A stretch of DNA of 29,077 nucleotides from an uncultured Clostridium sp. (GCA_934746785.1 CAKVFO010000021.1:1-29077), one strand, 5' to 3'; shown: positions 16,668 through 24,340, numbered from the stretch's first letter. Numbers and translations: made by a program. The notes: a model not told the origin generated them from the sequence alone.

Positions 16668-17531
16668 TTAAAGATTATTCCATCTTCTAGCTACATATCC
16701 TCTACTAGTATAGTAGGATTTATCCTTAGTAGATTTTTTAGCTTTTGGTGGAGTTTGTTCTAAGATTATCATCTTAGTTTTAGCACTATCTGCCCATCCT
16801 CCAAATAAAACTACATGTGATCCTGCTTTATTTAAAATATCACCTAGCTGTAAATCATTATATGATATTTGTCTTGACACATTTGGTAATGTACGTGTTG
16901 TATGTCTGCTTATTCCCCAAGCTGCACTTACGAATCCACTACAATCATTACCATATAAAGGACATATAGTTCCATCATAAGATTTAGTAGTTAAACTTCC
17001 AGTTGCTGCTGCAATCTTTTGTTTAAATTGAGTTCCACTTGTCATCTGATTTCCTGCCTGACTATAAGGCATTCCTGTATATCTTGTATTTGCCTTGAAA
17101 GTAGATGAACCATTTATTGTACTTCCCTGCCATACGCTGAACGCTTTTTTACTTGACCATGTAAAGTTAATCATTTCTTCAGCCCTACTTATAATATTTT
17201 TTCTTGCTTGACTTATATTAGTATTCTGTACAGATATATATTTATTACTTATATATCCTGTTCCATTTTTATAACTTATCTTATACCATCCATTAGATTC
17301 AGTTCCTAATATAGTTACGCTTGTCCCATTTTTTAATGTACCAAGTATTTTCCCACTTGTATTAGGCTTAGATCTTACATTCAATGTATCTGCTGTAACT
17401 ATCCCTGTCTTGTTAGTAGCAGCATAAGCTACTATAGTATTTTCATTTCCTTTAATAGAGATGAAATCTGCTGTTACAACACTTACTGCTGTTAAACCTG
17501 CCAATAATAAACTAATTATTTTCTTTTTCAT
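16668..17531 (-). CDS. Secreted SH3b-domain NlpC/P60-like cell wall hydrolase
   Basis: 287 aa. A signal peptide (MKKKIISLLLAGLTAVSVVT, cleavage probably after AYA near 37) precedes a bacterial SH3 domain (42-101, with TLNVRSKPNTSGK and GYISNKYI). The rest is an NlpC/P60-type papain-like fold: the nucleophile is Cys197 in NDCSGFVSAAWG, the histidine is His239 in AGSHVVLFGGW, and a possible polar third residue follows. The SH3b module usually binds peptidoglycan and the catalytic domain cuts peptide stems, so it is probably a wall-remodelling or lytic endopeptidase. The start is clear from AGAGGGGGAAT upstream. It neighbours another secreted protein, the amylase, but a repeat and a terminator separate them. 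Confidence 0.88.
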   Translation of the reverse strand: MKKKIISLLLAGLTAVSVVTADFISIKGNENTIVAYAATNKTGIVTADTLNVRSKPNTSGKILGTLKNGTSVTILGTESNGWYKISYKNGTGYISNKYISVQNTNISQARKNIISRAEEMINFTWSSKKAFSVWQGSTINGSSTFKANTRYTGMPYSQAGNQMTSGTQFKQKIAAATGSLTTKSYDGTICPLYGNDCSGFVSAAWGISRHTTRTLPNVSRQISYNDLQLGDILNKAGSHVVLFGGWADSAKTKMIILEQTPPKAKKSTKDKSYYTSRGYVARRWNNL

Positions 17532-17635
17532 TATAATTCCCCCTCTTGTTTTTATCTAATCACCTACATTTTAACTTTAATTACTTTTTATGTGTATATT
17601 TTTTCTTAAAATACACTTATTTCTGCTTTATATAA

Positions 17636-17723
17636 AAAGTTGTTTGTACCACACTTTTTAGCACAACAAATACTTTTCTTGATATGTAAAAAAACAAAAA
17701 GAGTTTTAAATTGCGTATGCATC
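17636..17723 (+). repeat. Dispersed structured repeat, copy 5 (degenerate and internally deleted)
   Basis: The left half (AAAAGTTGTTTGTACCACAC, then TTTTTAGCACAACAAATACT) parallels the 5' hairpin of copy 2, keeping the CTTTTTAGC core. The right half (CAAAAAGAGTTTTAAATTGC then GTATGCATC) parallels the 3' end of copy 3. The central stem B and most of stem C are absent. Its right end abuts the A-run that is the T-tract of the amylase terminator. It was recognised by eye and is diverged. Confidence 0.5.
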
Positions 17724-17758
17724 AAAAAAATGCAGATTCTTATGAACCTGCATTTTTT
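17724..17758 (-). terminator. Intrinsic terminator of the alpha-amylase gene
   Basis: AAAAATGCAGATTC (about 17725-17738) pairs with GAACCTGCATTTTT (17744-17757), with one G-U pair and a 5-nt loop. On the minus strand it is followed by a T7 tract. It lies 9 bp past the amylase stop. Confidence 0.85.
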
Positions 17759-17766
17759 ACTATTCT

Positions 17767-19821
17767 TTATTCTGTATAACTAGACCATGCACCGTTACTA
17801 TATATCATTGAACCACTTAAGCTCAATCCTTGTTGTCCTGACCCTGGATACTGGTTATTTCTATCATTAAAGATTACTAATGGATTACTAAAACTGCTAT
17901 CTACTTCATATTTGTATAACCCATTACTTACCTCTGTCATTTGAACACCTGGCCATGAAGCATTTGTTTTTACTGTTCCATTACTCTCTTCATATACATA
18001 TGCATAAGGTGTGTTCCATCCTGATGGTAATTTAATATAAGCTATTTTCTTTGTGCTAGGATTTTCGCTAGTATATGATGACCAGCTTGTTCCACTTAAA
18101 ATCATTGATCCACTTAAGCTTAATCCTCTTTCACCTGAAGCTGGATACTGATGATTATTATCATTAAAGATTACTAATGGATTAGTAAAACTTGCATCTA
18201 CATCATATTCATATAGTCCATCACTTACTTTTGTCATCTTAACTCCTGGCCATGTAGCATTTTGTTTTGATACTCCACCGTATCCGTTATCCTCATAAAT
18301 ATAAACATAAGGTTCTGTCCATCCTGATGGAAGTCTTAAATATGCTTTATTATTTGTAACTACACCAGTTCCACCAGTTGTTCCACCAGTTATAACATTA
18401 TTATCGTTATAAATAACAGCTGTTTGTCCTGAAGGGATATTAACATGAATTCTTCCACCACTTACATTAACATCTTTTCCTGAAACTTGATCTTTATAAG
18501 TTCCGCTAGTCATAAGAGTATCTATATATCCATCAAAACCACTATTTAAGTTTACAATTACCATTCCCTTTGTTCCACGTTCTATAGCAATTGTTTCATT
18601 ATTAATCTTTCTTATATATTCATTTTCACCTATCATAGCATTATGGAACTTATTAACTGCTTTAACTTCTGGATTGTTCCAGTCGTTTTGAGGCACTCCT
18701 AAAGGACCCTCCAATTTTTTACAACCATCATTAGTACGGCCTGTACTTTTAGGTCTTGCAAGAAATAATGGAGTACCTTTAGCTCTTGCTGCAACAATTT
18801 CATAACCTTTTCTTACCTGCCACTCATTCATACCTGAACTAGCGCTACCATTATTTGCATAAGTATCATGTGTTTCTGAATAGGTTACTAATTTATCTGC
18901 TGATACTCCTGCTGAACAATAATCACCTATTCCCATAATGTTATGATTGTTAATTGCATTTCTTATACTACTTCCATATGCATCTGCTGTCAATCCTAAA
19001 TAGTTTGAATATCCATAATAAGCATCTCCTTCATCTTGAAGAACTTCACCATAAATAAATGCATCAGATTTTTTATTCTTTATTTCATTTACTATATTAG
19101 GCCAAAAATCTCCTCCAAAGTTTCCATCTATTGACTTAGGTAATTCAATATGCTTAGTTGTATCAAATCTAAATCCATCTGCACCACAGTCAATACAATC
19201 ATCTAAATATCTTTTAATAATATTTTGTACCCTATCACTTTGTGTAACTAAATCAGGCATACCCATTAAAGATTTTTGTGTCAATGCCCATCTCTGTTTC
19301 CATTCCCAGCCTTGATTATTCGCTCCAATTTCACCATAATTACGAGTGATACCAGATTGCTTAAGCTCTGAATCAACTTGATTCCAATCTGGATTTATAT
19401 GATTAGCTACAACATCAACAATAATTTTAATTCCATACTGTTCAGCTTCACTACATAATGCCTTAAATTCATCTCTTGAACCAACAACATAATTTCCTAT
19501 TCTGTAATTGTTAGGTTTATATGTATTTTCCCATTCCCAAGTATGCTGACCAGGACCATTATTGCATCCTTCTATTGGTGATACTTGAATAGCTGAATAA
19601 CCACAATCAGCTATTTCTTTCATCTTTGATCTTATAGTATTGAAACTCCAACTAAAAGCGTGAAGTATTGTTCCATCCTTAGTGTTAGTTGCCAATCCAT
19701 AACTATTAACTGTACTAGCTGAAGCATTTACTGTTTTCTTATCTGTATCATAAATAAAAAGGCTGCAAGACACAGCAATAGCAGATATTATGCTTATAAT
19801 CCTTTTATTAATTCTTAACAT
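17767..19821 (-). CDS. Secreted alpha-amylase (GH13) with two C-terminal starch-binding modules
   Basis: 684 aa. A signal peptide (about 1-35, ending near VNASAS) is followed by a GH13 barrel (about 45-400): region I DVVANH (136-141), region II DGFRFDTTKH with nucleophile Asp220, region III YGEVLQ with acid/base Glu259, and region IV TYSETHDTY with His318-Asp319. A C-terminal beta domain (to about 475) and a Gly/Thr linker (GGTTGGTG) lead to two tandem modules at 492-584 and 593-683. These are close copies (LPSGWTEPYVYIYE and LPSGWNTPYAYVYE; WPGV; NPLVIFND; GLSLSGSMI) and resemble CBM26 starch-binding modules. It cleaves internal alpha-1,4 bonds of starch or glycogen outside the cell. The products could feed the PTS at 3203-4885, although the alpha-glucosidase there is broken. 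The gene has its own terminator. Confidence 0.95.
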   Translation of the reverse strand: MLRINKRIISIISAIAVSCSLFIYDTDKKTVNASASTVNSYGLATNTKDGTILHAFSWSFNTIRSKMKEIADCGYSAIQVSPIEGCNNGPGQHTWEWENTYKPNNYRIGNYVVGSRDEFKALCSEAEQYGIKIIVDVVANHINPDWNQVDSELKQSGITRNYGEIGANNQGWEWKQRWALTQKSLMGMPDLVTQSDRVQNIIKRYLDDCIDCGADGFRFDTTKHIELPKSIDGNFGGDFWPNIVNEIKNKKSDAFIYGEVLQDEGDAYYGYSNYLGLTADAYGSSIRNAINNHNIMGIGDYCSAGVSADKLVTYSETHDTYANNGSASSGMNEWQVRKGYEIVAARAKGTPLFLARPKSTGRTNDGCKKLEGPLGVPQNDWNNPEVKAVNKFHNAMIGENEYIRKINNETIAIERGTKGMVIVNLNSGFDGYIDTLMTSGTYKDQVSGKDVNVSGGRIHVNIPSGQTAVIYNDNNVITGGTTGGTGVVTNNKAYLRLPSGWTEPYVYIYEDNGYGGVSKQNATWPGVKMTKVSDGLYEYDVDASFTNPLVIFNDNNHQYPASGERGLSLSGSMILSGTSWSSYTSENPSTKKIAYIKLPSGWNTPYAYVYEESNGTVKTNASWPGVQMTEVSNGLYKYEVDSSFSNPLVIFNDRNNQYPGSGQQGLSLSGSMIYSNGAWSSYTE

Positions 19822-19960
19822 ATTTAATTCCCCTTCTTTTGGAACGTCTCCATTAAATTTATTATAAATACGTATCTATAATTATATTATGTTATCATTT
19901 ACATATTTTTTCAATAACTTTTTACATCTTTGTAACAATATACAAATTAACTGTACAGTA

Positions 19961-20250
19961 CAAAGCGGCTGACGCCACGCTTTTTAGCGCAGGAAGTCAC
20001 TTTGTTACAGCCTGTCAAAAGGTTCTAAAAGCAAAACGGAAGGATAGAAGTAATATTTTTATGCTCCAAATCACAACCAGTCGCTTAAAAATATTACTTC
20101 TACCTCCTTAAATACTAACGGAAATTTTGCTTTTAGAACCTTTTGCAGCACTACATTTTTTCTTTTTAACGTATTGGAGGACTTACATATTGAAAAGCCA
20201 GTTATAATCAGTGCTTGCTTTCAAAAAAAGTTTTTAATCCCTATACGTTT
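19961..20250 (+). repeat. Dispersed structured repeat, copy 2 (full length)
   Basis: This is the best-preserved copy. Hairpin A is 19961-20004 (CAAAGCGGCT pairing with AGTCACTTTG, apical CGCT-TTTT-AGCG). Stem B has arms 20012-20036 and 20125-20148, about 24 bp with a one-base bulge. It encloses a second hairpin (20041-20061 with 20086-20108, about 20 bp). Domain C runs from TTTTTAACGTAT (20164-20175) to ATACGTTTAAAAA (20243-20255). No ORF is present. It fills the gap between the amylase start and the kinase-like gene, and its end overlaps the T-tract of that gene's terminator. The remaining 140 bp up to the amylase start shows only AT-rich promoter-like sequence. Confidence 0.9.
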
Positions 20251-20275
20251 AAAAAGAGTTAACTTTCGTTAACTC
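20251..20275 (-). terminator. Intrinsic terminator of the kinase-like gene
   Basis: GAGTTAAC and GTTAACTC form a perfect 8-bp stem (20256-20263 and 20268-20275) with a GAAA tetraloop on the minus strand, followed by TTTTT. It overlaps the TGA stop of the gene. Its T-tract is also the arm of repeat domain C. Confidence 0.8.
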
Positions 20276-20732
20276 AGTAATATCTATCTCTAACTTTTCT
20301 AGTAAAACCATAATCTATTAATACTACACGTCCATCAACAATTCCCCAGCTGCTTTTCTTCCTTAAATCCCCCATTAATAAATTATATTTACTTCTTATC
20401 TGCTTAATTTGATAGATTCTAGAAAAATCTCTTTCATTTCTTACATTAAAATATTGCCATACATAAGCCATATCATATATCTTATCTGCTTTCTCCATTA
20501 TTATGAAATTGTAATCATTAAAACTTTGAATGACTTTTGCAAACATACCAGTTCCATCATCTTGAGAAATATTATATTCAACTTTATTCTGTTCTCTTCC
20601 TGCCAAATTTTTTGCCACTTTAACTACATAGCCATTATTCATATCAAATACGAATCTACCTGAGCCTTTTCCTATATATTTATACGTTCCAATTTTTATT
20701 CCCTGCATAATAAGATTGGAGAGAATAAACAT
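20274..20732 (-). CDS. Small protein-kinase-fold (kinase-like) protein
   Basis: 152 aa, much shorter than a full protein kinase (about 250 aa or more). Visible pieces, in order: a glycine-rich loop GKGSGRFVF (21-29), a lysine strand YVVKVAK (Lys38), a glutamate-bearing helix REQNKVEYNI, a hinge-like IIMEKAD (77-83), a short catalytic-loop-like LLMGDLRKKSSWG with Asp122, and a DFG-like LIDYGFT with Asp140. The protein ends soon after, so the C-lobe is minimal. This pattern (GDL...LIDYG) is that of Rio/aminoglycoside-kinase-like small kinases. Activity and substrate are unknown. The ATG is preceded by GGTAGGGGA. It stands alone, flanked on both sides by copies of the dispersed repeat (copies 2 and 3). 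A pseudokinase is possible. Confidence 0.65.
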   Translation of the reverse strand: MFILSNLIMQGIKIGTYKYIGKGSGRFVFDMNNGYVVKVAKNLAGREQNKVEYNISQDDGTGMFAKVIQSFNDYNFIIMEKADKIYDMAYVWQYFNVRNERDFSRIYQIKQIRSKYNLLMGDLRKKSSWGIVDGRVVLIDYGFTRKVRDRYY

Positions 20733-20851
20733 ATTAATCCCCTACCTTAACTTCATCTCATAGTTTACATATTTAATATATTTTATTCAAAATACTGCCG
20801 AAAAGTTCATAATATTTTAGCCATTAAGTGTAGAAAATATTTCTTAACATC

Positions 20852-20931
20852 TTTGACAATTTAGATATCAGAAAGCCAGTAATAATCAGCACTCCCTCTC
20901 AAAAAAAGTTTTGAATTTCCTATACGTCAAA
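20852..20931 (+). repeat. Dispersed structured repeat, copy 3 (domain C only)
   Basis: Only the 3' domain is present: CTTTGAC, then GAAAGCCAGTAATAATCAGC, CTCTCAAAAAAAGTTTTGAA, and TTTCCTATACGTCAAA. It matches copies 1, 2 and 4 in order. The closing pair is TTTGAC (20852-20857) with GTCAAA (20926-20931), against TTTAAC/GTTAAA elsewhere. Its right end runs into the A-run of the gdhA terminator. Confidence 0.75.
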
Positions 20932-20964
20932 AAAACTGCCACACTAAAAAATAGTGTGACAGCT
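20928..20964 (-). terminator. Intrinsic terminator of gdhA
   Basis: CTGTCACACTA pairs with TAGTGTGGCAG on the minus strand (arms 20952-20962 and 20936-20946), with a short T-rich loop and one G-U pair. A T7 tract follows. It lies about 25 bp past the gdhA stop. Confidence 0.9.
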
Positions 20965-20988
20965 TATTACCAAACACTTTATTAAGTA

Positions 20989-22335
20989 TTAAACAATACC
21001 TTGTGCCATCATTGCATCTGCAACCTTCATAAATCCAGCTATGTTAGCACCTGCAAGAATATTCTTATCAAGACCATATTCTTTAGCTGCAGCACTTGAG
21101 TTAGCATAGATGTTCTTCATGATATTTTTAAGTTTTGCATCAACTTCTTCAAATGTCCAAGATAATCTCATGCTATTTTGAGACATTTCTAATGCTGAAC
21201 AAGCAACACCACCTGCATTAGCAGCCTTAGCTGGGCCAAACATTAATCCATTACTTTGGAATACACTGATAGCTTCTAGTGAAGATGGCATATTAGCACC
21301 TTCTGATACTGCTATTGTACCATTCTTAACAAGGATTTCTGCTGATTCCTTATCAATTTCTCCTTGAGTTGCACATGGAAGAGCAATATCACACTTAACT
21401 TCCCAAATCTTTCTGCATCCTTCTACATACTTAGCTGAAGGTACTTGTTCAACGTATTCTTTGATTCTTCCTCTCTTAACTTCCTTAATTTCCTTAACTA
21501 TGTCTAAGTTAATTCCATTTTCGTCATAGATATATCCGTTAGAATCACTCATAGCTACAACCTTAGCTCCAAGTTCTGTTGCTTTTTCGTTAGCATAGAT
21601 AGCAACGTTTCCTGAACCTGATATTACTACAGTCTTTCCAGCGAAGCTTGTTCCGTTATCTTTTAACATTTCTTCAGTGAAGTATACTAAACCATAACCA
21701 GTTGCTTGAGTTCTAGCTAAGCTTCCTCCATAAGTAAGACCTTTTCCTGTTAAAACACCTTGGTCATTTGCTCCTCTTAATTTCTTGTAGTATCCATACA
21801 TATATCCGATTTCTCTTCCACCAACACCGATATCTCCAGCTGGAACGTCAGTATCAAGACCTATATGTCTGTTAAGTTCAGCCATAAAACTTTGGCAGAA
21901 TCTCATTACTTCGTTATCAGATTTTCCCTTAGGGTCAAAATCTGAACCACCTTTTCCACCACCTATAGGAAGTCCAGTTAATGAGTTTTTGAATATTTGT
22001 TCAAAACCTAAAAATTTAATAATACTAATGTTTACAGATGGATGGAATCTAAGTCCTCCCTTGTAAGGCCCAATAGCACTATTAAATTGAATTCTATATC
22101 CTCTATTTACTTGTACATTACCTTTATCATCTACCCATGGTACTCTAAATACTATTTGTCTTTCAGGTTCTACCATTCTTTCAAGTAAACCTGCTTCCAT
22201 GAATTCAGGGTGCTTATCAAATACAGGTACTAATGAATTTAATACTTCTGTTACAGCATCTTGGAATTCCTTTTCTCCATTGTTTCTTTTCTTTACTATT
22301 TCTAGTACTGAATCAACATACTCTCTCCCAATCAT
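20989..22335 (-). CDS. gdhA: Glutamate dehydrogenase, probably NADP(H)-linked
   Basis: 448 aa, the standard hexameric small GDH. It interconverts glutamate with 2-oxoglutarate and ammonium. Substrate-site lysines lie in GPYKGGLRF (Lys92) and PIGGGKGGSDFDP (Lys128), and the catalytic Asp in VPAGDIGVGGREIG (Asp168). The nucleotide-binding fold starts at SGSGNVAIYA (239-248). The second beta strand ends VVAMSDSNG with SDS (263-265), as in NADP-linked enzymes such as E. coli GdhA, instead of the acidic residue of NAD-type enzymes. The coenzyme call is an inference. TTAAGGAGATG is well placed before the ATG. It is monocistronic, with its own terminator at 20928-20964 and an upstream gap of 270 bp with no ORF. 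Confidence 0.97.
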   Translation of the reverse strand: MIGREYVDSVLEIVKKRNNGEKEFQDAVTEVLNSLVPVFDKHPEFMEAGLLERMVEPERQIVFRVPWVDDKGNVQVNRGYRIQFNSAIGPYKGGLRFHPSVNISIIKFLGFEQIFKNSLTGLPIGGGKGGSDFDPKGKSDNEVMRFCQSFMAELNRHIGLDTDVPAGDIGVGGREIGYMYGYYKKLRGANDQGVLTGKGLTYGGSLARTQATGYGLVYFTEEMLKDNGTSFAGKTVVISGSGNVAIYANEKATELGAKVVAMSDSNGYIYDENGINLDIVKEIKEVKRGRIKEYVEQVPSAKYVEGCRKIWEVKCDIALPCATQGEIDKESAEILVKNGTIAVSEGANMPSSLEAISVFQSNGLMFGPAKAANAGGVACSALEMSQNSMRLSWTFEEVDAKLKNIMKNIYANSSAAAKEYGLDKNILAGANIAGFMKVADAMMAQGIV

Positions 22336-22565
22336 TTTTACATCTCCTTAAAAAAATTAATTTAACCAACTTCTATAATACACTACATTTATATTTTTTT
22401 CTATAATTTACTATTATTTTTGTTATTGTATAATAATACTTCCTATTCAACATTACTTTTTTTATTAATTTATCAATAATACAGTTGTTAAATAATCATA
22501 TTATCAACTTAATTATTTAAACCCTTTATTTTTTTATTATAAATACAATAAAGCTATCATAAAAT

Positions 22566-22601
22566 CAAAAGAGAATTCTATTTTTTTTAGAATTCTCTTT
22601 A
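22566..22601 (-). terminator. Intrinsic terminator of the rhomboid-membrane protein operon
   Basis: AAAGAGAATTCTA (22568-22580) pairs with TAGAATTCTCTTT (22588-22600). This is a 13-bp perfect stem whose loop is a T-run on the plus strand. On the minus strand it is followed by TTTGATTTTA. Confidence 0.75.
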
Positions 22602-22605
22602 TAAA

Positions 22606-23223
22606 TTAACGCAAATTTTTTCTATTCATTTCCTCTAATATTTTTTTAGCTATTTTTATTTCTTTGCCACTTAATAAAAATAACCATATAAAAAAGCAGC
22701 TCACAATTCCTCCAATGGTGCCACATATAATATCCCACATTGTATCATGCAAATCATTCCACTGTGCTGTAAGTCCAAAAAGTTGATCTGTGGTAAATTC
22801 CCATATCTCCCAAAGGCCAGCACAAGCTATAGAAAATATCATAGGGAAAATAATAACGGTTGCTTTTTTCATACCATTATCTAAAGAATTATTTGATAAA
22901 TAATTATAAATAACTAGTCCTATTATAGCCAGTATAATTCCTGAAAGGAAATGAAGACACTTATCATAATTTTTATAAGCATAAAAATTAAATACATTAG
23001 CTAAATACATTGATATAAATACAAAAAATAATGTTATCTTGTACAAAAAACTATACTGCTTTAAAAAAGTCTTCTTATATATGTAATAAACTAATAATAT
23101 AACTGCTGCTATTAATAATATTCTTAAAAACTTACCTCCTGACCTAACAACCAAGTCCCATATGGCTGTTGCCACCAATAAAACATAAAATAAAACTGTA
23201 ATAATATTATCTTTTTTACCCAT
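22606..23223 (-). CDS. DUF2238/YjdF-like integral membrane protein
   Basis: 205 aa with about six transmembrane helices. Conserved polar motifs inside the membrane region are CLHFLSGIILAIIG and, near the C-terminus, GLWEIWEFTTDQLFG followed by DLHDTMWDIICGTIGG. These charged clusters (D-x-x-H-x-x-x-G, WE-x-x-E, D-T-x-x-D) are characteristic of the DUF2238 (YjdF) family, whose function I do not know. The tail is basic and amphipathic. It starts 39 bp after the rhomboid gene on the same strand and shares its terminator, so the two form an operon. The ribosome site before the ATG is weak. Confidence 0.75.
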   Translation of the reverse strand: MGKKDNIITVLFYVLLVATAIWDLVVRSGGKFLRILLIAAVILLVYYIYKKTFLKQYSFLYKITLFFVFISMYLANVFNFYAYKNYDKCLHFLSGIILAIIGLVIYNYLSNNSLDNGMKKATVIIFPMIFSIACAGLWEIWEFTTDQLFGLTAQWNDLHDTMWDIICGTIGGIVSCFFIWLFLLSGKEIKIAKKILEEMNRKNLR

Positions 23224-23262
23224 TTCTCTACCTATCGCTTTCTTCTTTTGTTTAATCTATAT

Positions 23263-24222
23263 TTAAAAGCCTAATATAATAGAAATAATTATTCCTACTA
23301 TAAGACCTCCTATATGTCCATAGTTATCTATATTAGGAATTGTAAATCCTATATATAAATTCAGTCCAATTACTGCTATTATATTTCCTAAAGTACCTTT
23401 ACTTAATTTATCTTTTTCTTTAATAACAAAAACAAGAAGAGCCCCAAGAACTCCAAATATTGCTCCTGATGCACCTACTGATAAACTTTTTGGTGCTAAT
23501 AAATAACTTAAGATACTTGATCCTAATGCTGATAGTATATATATAATAATATATTTTACCTTTCCATATATTTTTTCAACTTGTGTTCCAACTGCATATA
23601 GACTGTACATATTACAAGCAATATGTAAAATTCCTCCATGAAGAAAAGCTGCAGTAAACAATCTCCACACTTCACCTCTTGATATTAACGGGTTATATTT
23701 AGCTCCCATTTCTAATAAAGTCCTAGAATCTATATCTACTATATTTCTTGATATCATTGCACTTATCAAATATACCATAACATTTATAACTATCAAGGAA
23801 ATGGTTACTGTAGAACCTTTATGTATTTCTCTAGTCTTTTTTCTTGGATTAATTATCTCTATCAAAATATTGGCTAGAGGTATCATATCAGAACTAGAAT
23901 ATAAAATACTATCACTCTTACTATCTATTATTATCTTACTTGAAGATATATTTTCTATATTAGTATTTCCACTTTGACTCAATATAATTATATCCAACTT
24001 ATAATTTATTTTTTTACCATTAAGATAAGCTCTTGCTGATTGTTCATCATCGTAAGCATTAATATCATCTGTTACAACCATTGCAAAAACTCCATTTTGA
24101 ACATTTCTTAATCCAATCCATTTTAATTTTCCATCATACGTTTCATATTGATCCATATGAAAACCTTCATTATTTATTAAGAAATTAAATATTAACTTTA
24201 ACTTTTTTTCTTTATTCCCCAC
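23263..24222 (-). CDS. Rhomboid family intramembrane serine protease
   Basis: 319 aa. An N-terminal soluble domain of about 135 residues precedes six or more transmembrane helices. The conserved residues are WRLFTAAFLHGGILHIACNM (186-205), GASGAIFG with nucleophile Ser252, and YGHIGGLIVG with His303, giving the Ser-His dyad. It cleaves transmembrane substrates in the plane of the membrane. The N-terminal extension makes it GluP-like in layout. The start codon is GTG, placed by GGGGGTGAG upstream. The promoter region overlaps an octamer tandem array (24256-24340), see findings. It heads a two-gene operon with the DUF2238-like protein. Confidence 0.93.
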   Translation of the reverse strand: MGNKEKKLKLIFNFLINNEGFHMDQYETYDGKLKWIGLRNVQNGVFAMVVTDDINAYDDEQSARAYLNGKKINYKLDIIILSQSGNTNIENISSSKIIIDSKSDSILYSSSDMIPLANILIEIINPRKKTREIHKGSTVTISLIVINVMVYLISAMISRNIVDIDSRTLLEMGAKYNPLISRGEVWRLFTAAFLHGGILHIACNMYSLYAVGTQVEKIYGKVKYIIIYILSALGSSILSYLLAPKSLSVGASGAIFGVLGALLVFVIKEKDKLSKGTLGNIIAVIGLNLYIGFTIPNIDNYGHIGGLIVGIIISIILGF

Positions 24223-24250
24223 AAACTCACCCCCAAAACGTTTTTATACT

Positions 24251-24279
24251 ATTATACTCTAAAGTTCTCTTACTCTAAA
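24251..24279 (-). promoter_or_regulatory. Candidate promoter of the rhomboid operon, built into a tandem repeat
   Basis: On the minus strand TATAAT (24251-24256) is preceded 17 nt upstream by TTTAGA (24274-24279). The spacer and the -35 element are both made of repeat units, so changes in unit number would alter the -35 region. Confidence 0.4.
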
Positions 24280-24340
24280 GTTCTTTTACTCTTTTATTCT
24301 AAAGTTCTTTTACTCTCTTACTCTTTTACTCTTTTACTCT
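24256..24340. repeat. ACTCTNNN octamer tandem array
   Basis: It is composed of 8-bp units ACTCTTTT, ACTCTCTT and ACTCTAAA paired with GTTCTTTT. The units are in register over about 85 bp: two 16-mers at 24256-24287, a longer unit at 24288-24311, then single octamers to 24340. It lies between the rhomboid start and the pepF terminator. Confidence 0.85.

Noticed and set aside
19961..20250. Riboswitch or T-box leader for the neighbouring gene
   Set aside because: The copies lie next to the 3' ends of genes, have the same orientation regardless of neighbours, and occur beside unrelated genes.
22336..22605. Regulatory RNA upstream of gdhA
   Set aside because: The gap is AT-rich and shows only the terminator of the neighbouring operon and promoter-like sequence; no extended pairing was seen.
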